Positions 31,694 to 38,800 of a stretch of DNA of 41,421 nt are shown piece after piece. The DNA lies in the NCBI GenBank assembly GCA_022360875.1, contig JAKSBZ010000020.1, positions 1 through 41,421 on the forward strand, read 5' to 3'. The notes under the pieces were generated by a model that saw only the letters and a list, made by a program, of their open reading frames with translations, did not search any database and had not been told where the DNA came from. A program made the translations under genes and the position numbers. This DNA comes from Cytophagales bacterium (GTDB taxonomy: Bacteria > Bacteroidota > Bacteroidia > Cytophagales > Cyclobacteriaceae). Each line of letters starts with the position of its first letter. Within the stretch, counting starts at the first letter, position 1.

Positions 31694-31721
31694 ACAAAAA
31701 AAGAGCCGTGGCAGGCCCTTT
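31694..31721 (-). terminator. terminator of the 81-residue hypothetical gene
   Basis: On the minus strand an 8-bp stem with one G-U pair (31714-31721 with 31700-31707) and a 6-nt loop is followed by a T-run. It lies 25 bases after the stop codon. Confidence 0.75.
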
Positions 31722-31746
31722 GAATGCTTGAATATATTGCTGCGGT

Positions 31747-31992
31747 TTACTTTACCAATCCTTTCAGTACCAAATTAAAGGTCAGGGCATTCGTTTCCTC
31801 AAATTTGTCATGTGCCAAGTCTTCATAAATATCTTCGTCCGCCTCAATTTCGGTTTTCTCCAGCTTGCCGTCCGGATGAACGATCAGCTCCAATCCCGTA
31901 TAGTCGTAAGGATTGACCTGAACCAGCACTTTGTAGTCCCCGAACTCCTTCTGAAAATATTTGTAAACGATATTCTGATTAGTCTTCTTCAT
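31747..31992 (-). CDS. small hypothetical protein, acidic
   Basis: An 81-residue soluble protein without signal peptide. It has a lysine-rich N-terminus, then EFGDYKVLVQVNPYDYTGLELIVHPDGKLEKTEIEADEDIYEDL and a hydrophobic LTFNLVLKGLVK end. The composition and the regular beta-like pattern suggest a real folded protein. I do not know its function. The start is the ATG at 31992: the upstream TTG (32010) falls inside the promoter -7 box. It has its own promoter and terminator and is therefore monocistronic. Confidence 0.75.
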   Translation of the reverse strand: MKKTNQNIVYKYFQKEFGDYKVLVQVNPYDYTGLELIVHPDGKLEKTEIEADEDIYEDLAHDKFEETNALTFNLVLKGLVK

Positions 31993-32007
31993 AATTCTGA
32001 TTTTTCT

Positions 32008-32039
32008 CAAAGATAGAAGGCTCTCTTGAAATAAACAAT
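32008..32039 (-). promoter_or_regulatory. promoter of the 81-residue gene
   Basis: On the minus strand ATTG (32039-32036), a 20-base spacer and TATCTTTG (32015-32008) match the Bacteroidota promoter form. The transcript would start about 10 bases before the ATG. Confidence 0.65.
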
Positions 32040-32070
32040 TCCAGCCTATGCGAAGCGATTTTCAATGATG

Positions 32071-32832
32071 CTACAGATTCCAGTCCGATAGCTCAACCTG
32101 CACAAGAGCAACCAAAACCTTGACGTTGTTCACCACAGCGTTGGGCAGATGTTCAGCGATTTCAAGATGCACATAAGGAAGCGCATTTTCCTGATAAAAA
32201 GGAATGCAAAGCAAACCTTCGTCGGCCCCGACATGAAACTCTGCCAGTCCTACGAGCGTCTCGGCAATTTTCGCCGCATGTTTAAAAAGAAGCATGTCCT
32301 TGGAGAGCTTGGCCGCATGCAGCGTAAGCATGTATTCCGACGAACAAAAGCCGATTTCCATAACACCCATTACCGCTCCCGACCGAAATTCACGGGCATC
32401 GGGCCATTCGCCGAACACCGCATGAACTACGCCCTGGTAGTTTGGATGCCGTGACAAAAAGCCAATTGTTTCCAGCAAACAAGCCACAGCCCGGTAGTCT
32501 TCCCAGTTCCGAACCCAAAGTACGAGCTCGCGCGAAGATGTGCTTTTGCGTACAGAAGCCACTATACCTTCCTGCACATGCCTGCAGACAATATGATCCT
32601 GATGCAGGCGGTTCAGCACAAAGTCCTTTCGCTGGCCGGAGTCGATCAGTCTGCACTCGCCGAAGCGCAGATCAAAAGCTACTTTCTCCTGGTCCAGCAG
32701 CGGCAAATACGAAGTCAGAGGTTTGAGGTGCAGCATATCACTTTTTTGTTCCTTAACCACAGGAAAGGTGTAAAGTTGAGCCAACAAAGCGCACAAAAAA
32801 AGGGAGCCCCGAAGCCGGAGCCGCCCTTTCAT
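32071..32832 (-). CDS. exported protein of unknown function, possibly degenerate M28 peptidase fold
   Basis: A 253-residue protein with a basic N-terminus and hydrophobic segment (SLFLCALLAQLYTF) of signal-peptide type. No family is certain. The order of elements recalls an M28 aminopeptidase: a YRAVACLLETIGFLSRHP helix, a VVHAVFGEWPDAREFRSG strand/loop, and an AVMGVMEIGF strand. A VGADEGLLCIPFYQENALPYVHL segment and a terminal VNNVKVLVALVQVEL helix follow. The usual metal-binding His/Asp/Glu positions are not evident, so if related it would be inactive. It starts 29 bases after the stop of the giant surface protein gene and is probably co-transcribed. It is not the PorP/SprF beta-barrel that often follows SprB-like adhesins. 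The start is the ATG at 32832, not the GTG just before it. Confidence 0.6.
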   Translation of the reverse strand: MKGRLRLRGSLFLCALLAQLYTFPVVKEQKSDMLHLKPLTSYLPLLDQEKVAFDLRFGECRLIDSGQRKDFVLNRLHQDHIVCRHVQEGIVASVRKSTSSRELVLWVRNWEDYRAVACLLETIGFLSRHPNYQGVVHAVFGEWPDAREFRSGAVMGVMEIGFCSSEYMLTLHAAKLSKDMLLFKHAAKIAETLVGLAEFHVGADEGLLCIPFYQENALPYVHLEIAEHLPNAVVNNVKVLVALVQVELSDWNL

Positions 32833-32861
32833 CACTTTAACTGCTTTATTGTCACACTGAA

Positions 32862-35800
32862 CTATCGTTCGATATATACGTAACCTGTCTCCGGTGTATC
32901 TCCGTTGCCTTTGTCAATGATGTAGAAATAAGTTCCTCCCGGCAAGTCTTTTCCAATGCCCATACCGGTTTCATTGGTTCCCTCCCAGTCATTTCTGTAT
33001 CCTTTGGCCTCGAAGACTTTCACCCCTCCGCGGTTGTAAACCTTCAATACATTGTCTGGGAATTCCAGAATACCGTCGATAATGAAGTAATCGTTGGTTC
33101 CGTCACCGTTTGGCGTAAAGGTGTTTGGAATGATAATTTCTCCTTCCTCCAGCACTCTGACAATCACTTTTGCTTCGCCGCAGTGCGCCTGCTTGTCGCA
33201 AAGCTGGTAACGGATGATCACCGTTCCTTTCTCTTCCTGATTGGCTTCGTAAATCAGACTGTGATTTTCCAAGTCCACCTCCATGCGTCCCTGCGGCACG
33301 CGTTCCAAAATCCGGAATGAGGCGGTGTCCAAATCATTGTCGATATCGTAGTCGTTGGCCAGCGGGAAGATTGTCTTGGTTCTGCCCAAAACAACGGAAA
33401 CCAAATCGTCGCGCAGTACCGGAGGCTCTCCGGTTTGTTCGCCTGCCTTGATAATGTGGATTACAAATGAAAGACTGACTTTATTGCCCGACCAGTCTGC
33501 GGCTGTATACGTAACTGTAGTCTCGCCAGGTTTAAAGCTGCTGCCCGGCTCATGGGTTTTAACCACTTCTTTCACGCTGCAGTTGTCTTTAAAAATCGGC
33601 TCCGCCCAGTTAACGGACATCTCCGTCTCGCCTTCATCCAGCACCAAATGCCGGTCTATCGGCTTCTGTGTGTAAGTCGGCGCCTCTTCATCGGCAATTT
33701 GCCTGATTGACACCCACTTCGAGACATCAACTCTGCAGTTTTGCTCGCCCATTTTCGCTTTTATCTTAAAGAAGCTTTCAACTGCGAAGTTCTCGGCAGG
33801 AATCTTCAGCTCCAGACTTTCATAACTGGCCACAGCAGACACCACCGGCAGATCTTGCCCCTGCTTGTAAACTTCATAAGTCACACCCTCCTGAGGTTCA
33901 GCAATAAAAATCACTGCATCCTCCGCACCGCAGGTTTCCTGATCCAGCTCAAAGGCAATGTCTCTGTCCGGGTTAGGCTCAACTACAATGTCAGCTGTTT
34001 TTTCTGAACGTACGGTACAGGCTTCAGGATATCGGGCTTCAACATAAACCGGATAGCTTCCCGGGCTGTTCCCCGGCTCCCAAAGCTTGCCGCCAAGATT
34101 GGTCAGCGTGATCTGCAGCTCTTTGCCGTATCCGTCTTTCCAGTCGGAAAGCGGCATATCTCCTTTTTTACTCAGCACGCGGTACTGTATCCCTTGCTGC
34201 GCCTTCTGAACCGTCAGCACTATAGCTTCCGTGCCTTCGCAAACCGGAATTGCCTGCAAGGCAAAATCCGTGGCAGGTTTCTGCAGTCCCGTCACTGTCA
34301 CAGGCCGTGTTCCGACATAGCCGCAGCCCGAGCCGTTGGTCACTCGAATCAGGAAGTCCTGTTTTTCTCCTGTAATATACTGTCCTTCAACTGCTAGTTC
34401 CAGCTTTCCGGACGAATCCGCAATTTTCGGATCGCCCACAGGCGTTTGGACTCCGGAAGCTATCTGAACCAGCTGATACGTCCAGCCCTTCACAGCATTT
34501 TCCAGCTTCACGCTTGTATCGTATCCAAGACAGGCCTTGCCCGGAACGATTTTCAGTCCGTCAAGCGTCGGCAAGGCGTTCACCTGCATGTAATCAATCG
34601 GCAACTGTGCCGGGGTGCATCCTTTATCAGGATCCATAACTGTTTGCACGCGGATCTCGTTTTTGCCGGCCGGCAACGCAACCGCGGCCACACCGATCCG
34701 CAAGGTATCGGCTGTTCCCAGTCCCTGCATAGGTTTGCCCAGCACATTTCCCGCATAGTCAAGCGCCGTGTAAATCATGCCTGCCTGCGAACCTGCAATT
34801 TTTATTTCGAAGGCTTCGTTAATGCAGATTTCCTCCGGCAGATAAAGCGTCTCGTTAGCAAGCTCAGGTATTGGCCAAATAGTCAAGCTCACAACATCAC
34901 TCATCACTGTTTCACAGTTCGCCCCGTAACGGGCTACTGTTTCCAGCTCGTGCGCACCAACCGAAAGACCGCTGATATCCAAATCATAGGCAAGTCTTTC
35001 TCCGGTGCCGCTCACGACTGCCAGCTCCTTATTATTGCTTTTGTCTTTAATGGTGTAGGTAAGGTCCGCCTCGGTGCCGGAGAATACAAATTCAACGCTT
35101 TGCTGCTCCTTGCAGACTTCCGGCTGCGATACGCTGAGTCCGATAGACGCATTCGGCTTCGGACGCATGGTCACTGTCACGTTCGCAACTACCTCTTTAT
35201 CACCGCACTTCGTTTTCTTGACAGCCCGAACTTTGAAACTGTTCGTTAAATTTGGAAGCAAATCTGCGCCAAGAGCAAAGCTGAACGATTCGTCAGAAGA
35301 TGCCGTTTGCTTGTCTATGCCGGCAACAGAATTTTCGTCCTTATCCAGCACTTCGTATACAACCCCTTCTTCCGGATTCAGAACTATTATTGCACCGCCT
35401 TCACCCTGGCAGGCACCCGAAGCACCAAGCTGAACCTCATTAAGCTCCGGATCAATCACTTTAACTTTTGCCGTGCCTACCACAGCTTCATTGCATTCGA
35501 GCGCCGCCTTGTCAATCGCTTTCACAATAAACTCATTGACTGCGTTGTGCGAATTAAAAATCAACTGAGCCGCCGGAATATTCAGATCTATTGTTCCTCC
35601 TGTTCCCTTAACCTCTCCGCTAACCAGCACCAGTTCATCTATCTTATCAAGGTACGCGCCGTAATAAAAACCTGCGCGGGTATTCTTCACCTTCACAACA
35701 GCATCATCGTCTTTACAAACCTCCGTCTCAGCCACTTCTTCGTTTTCTTTTTTCAAATTCGGCTTGACCCAAAGCGTCTGTTCGGCATCTGCATGGCTTT

Positions 35801-38800
35801 CACAAGCTCCCGGCACTCTCGCCACCAGGCGCAGCTTGTATTTTCCGGCTTTGTAAGCGCCCACGCTAATACTGAAAGACAGTGCTTTGCCGTCAGGCGC
35901 ATTCACTTCTTTGGAAAGCGCCGCCCCGGATTTTGAATCAATCACATAATAATTCATGCCCGCCTCCGGATTGGAGACAGTCACTATCGTCGAAGTCTCT
36001 GGGTCACAAATTTCCTTTATCGAGTAGCTCAAATCCGTTCTCGGCCGCTTGCTCGCTTTCAATTTCAGCTTTCTCGTCAGCTCGCAGCCGTGGGCAGTGA
36101 TCACTTTAAGAACGAATTCCTTTTCTTCCAGCTTGACAACGCCCGAAGGCACCGTCAAATTAAAGGCACTCACATCCACAGCCTCAACGATATCGCTCAC
36201 TTGTACTGTTCCCGTCTCGTCAAGCAGAAGGTACTTGGCGCCAACTTCCGGATTGCTGATTCTCACTTTCGCCTCGTCACCTTCACAGGCCGGCAGCTGC
36301 TCGGCTTTCCAGTCATTGTTAGCCGAAGGATTCACCACTACCGGCGCCTTGGCTATTACACAGTCGCCGCAACCCGAAGCCGCCCGCACCTGAATTGAAT
36401 CTCCAGACTCAATTTCAGAATCTTTGAAGCTGAAGTTCACATCTTTCTTTCCGACCAGCTTCGCCGCGTCAATCGCTTTGTTTTGCGTAATATTCCACAG
36501 TGAATATTCTGCGTCTTTTTGCCTATTGTCCAGACTAATAAACACGATGCTTCCCTCGCATAGCGCATTAGGGAAGGCAACCACTTCACCGGCTTTGGCA
36601 ATTCTGGAATTCACCCGAACTTTAGCAGATTTTTTCGACATCTTATAACAAGCGTCTTCATACTGCACGCGCACCTCCAGGGTATTTTCTCCGTACTGCA
36701 GCGAGTCCACAGGCACTTGCAGCACCAGACTGTCTTCTTTTTCCGTCTTTATCGGATTGGTCAACAGCTTACCCTTCTCAGTCACCACAGTGTAATTATA
36801 ACCCAGCTGGGCAGGTTTCACCGTTAGATTCACGGTTTCTTCCAGCTCGCAAACCTCCGCTTTCTCAGGAATCAGCTCAAAAGCATTATTCGGCTCGTCT
36901 TCTCCCTTCAGTATCTGCAGCGCTGTCGTTTTCGGATCGCCGCAATTATTTTGGCTTTTTACCTTAATATTAAAATTGTTGATCCCGTCCTCCAAATATT
37001 TTGGCTTCACTGAAATCTCAAAACCGTCTTTAACCATCTCTGCAGACACCGGCACCGCCTTAAGCTCTGTTTCTTTTCCATTTTCGCCAACATACAGCAG
37101 CGAGAAAAGCGTACCGGCCGAAGCACCTGAAATCCTAACTTTTGCCTGCTCTCCGTCACAGAACGGATGCACTTCTGATTTGAAGCTCAAGTCCGGAATG
37201 GCGTTAACTGTTATGTTGCCTGATACAATTTCCTTTTCGTTATCGCATATCGGATTATGTGCTTTTACCACAAGCAGCGCCTCCGGTTTACTCAGCTTGT
37301 TCGCATCAACGGTCAGAGTTATCTTAGAAGCACCGTTGTTCATTACACTATCCAGTAAATTCGTCGCTCCTTCGTACAGTTTGTAAGCAATGCCTTTCCG
37401 GGCATTTTCAACTACAATCTCCAATTCGCCGTTCTCGCAAATCTTTTCCGGAATAGCAGCTTTTTCCGGGAAATCTGAGCTAATCAGCTTCAGGACAGCC
37501 GTATTCTCAGAGACCTCACCGCATTTGCCATTATAGACCGCCTTGTAACGGAAGGTGTAGTCACCGGCCGCCAAACCGGCAGGCAAGGCGAACGAAATAT
37601 CCAGTTCGCCGCCGTTGCCCGATATTTCTTTGGATTTCAAATTGTCCAGTTTGGCATCGTCAGATACAATATGATACGTAATATCCTTTTCGGTTTTCTG
37701 AATCGTAAAGACAGCCGTCAGGTTTTCATTGCCCAGGCAAAGCGGCGAACCCACTGCCAGTGCAAGCTTTTTGTCCGGACGGGCCCGGCCCTTGATTTTG
37801 AGTTCCGCTACAAAAGCCGAACATTTGTTGGTGTTGATCTCAAGCACTTGGAATATGCTTTCCGTCGTTTTCACCAAGCTGCCGTCCAGTGTCAGCGTCA
37901 GCGCATCCGACTCATTCAGCGCCTCAACAGCCGTGCCCAGCAGCTTGCCGCCGGCGTCCGCCAGCTGATAAACCGAGCCTTTGTTCGGCGCCAGCACTTT
38001 TACGGCGGCGTTTTCGCCCACACAGAAAACCGCCGTTTCAAAGCGGCCGCCTGATGGCAAGGCGTGTATCTTCAGCACGCCGATGTCTTCCAGCGTTTCG
38101 CTGCAGTGCGGCGCATCTGCATTTTTGGCCACGACGCTCACCGTCACCGGGCTCTTCAGTCCTTCAGTAGAAACATTTTCAATTGTCACTGTGCCATCAT
38201 TTCCTGCCGCAGTTCCCAGCGATTTATCGCCTGCAAAGGCCTCGTAACTGATTCCTTTCTTGCTTTTCTCAATGGTAATGCTGAAAGTCTCTCCCGCACA
38301 GATGCCTTTAGGCAGCACCGTCTTGCTGTTGTCCGGTTTTTTGATTACCTCCACTTTCACCCCGGCATCCATGGCATACGAATAACATTCACCAATCTTT
38401 GCCTGCACCTCAAGCGCATTCACTCCCGCTTTTATCTCCGGCTGCTGTAAGCTGAAGTACAGGCTGCGGTTAGCGCCCTTCTGTTTCACGCTGTCAACCA
38501 AGATCAACTTACCGCTTTTGATCTTCAGCGCATAGGTCACGTCTATCTCGGCATTCTCTATTACAATTTCAACAGTTCCGTCTTCACAGACCTTCTGCGT
38601 TTCCGGACTCACTTTCAAACTCAAATCCGGTGTCTCTACCGGACTAAGTTCAAACACCGTATCCTTAGGACAGAAATAGTCTGACTGCAATGTCATCTTG
38701 AACTTGCCCTTACCTGTAATCTGGCTGTTGGTCACTTCAAAACGCAAATTCTTGCCGTTGCCCTGCTGCACAGCTCCAATCTCATTATCTGATGGATCAA

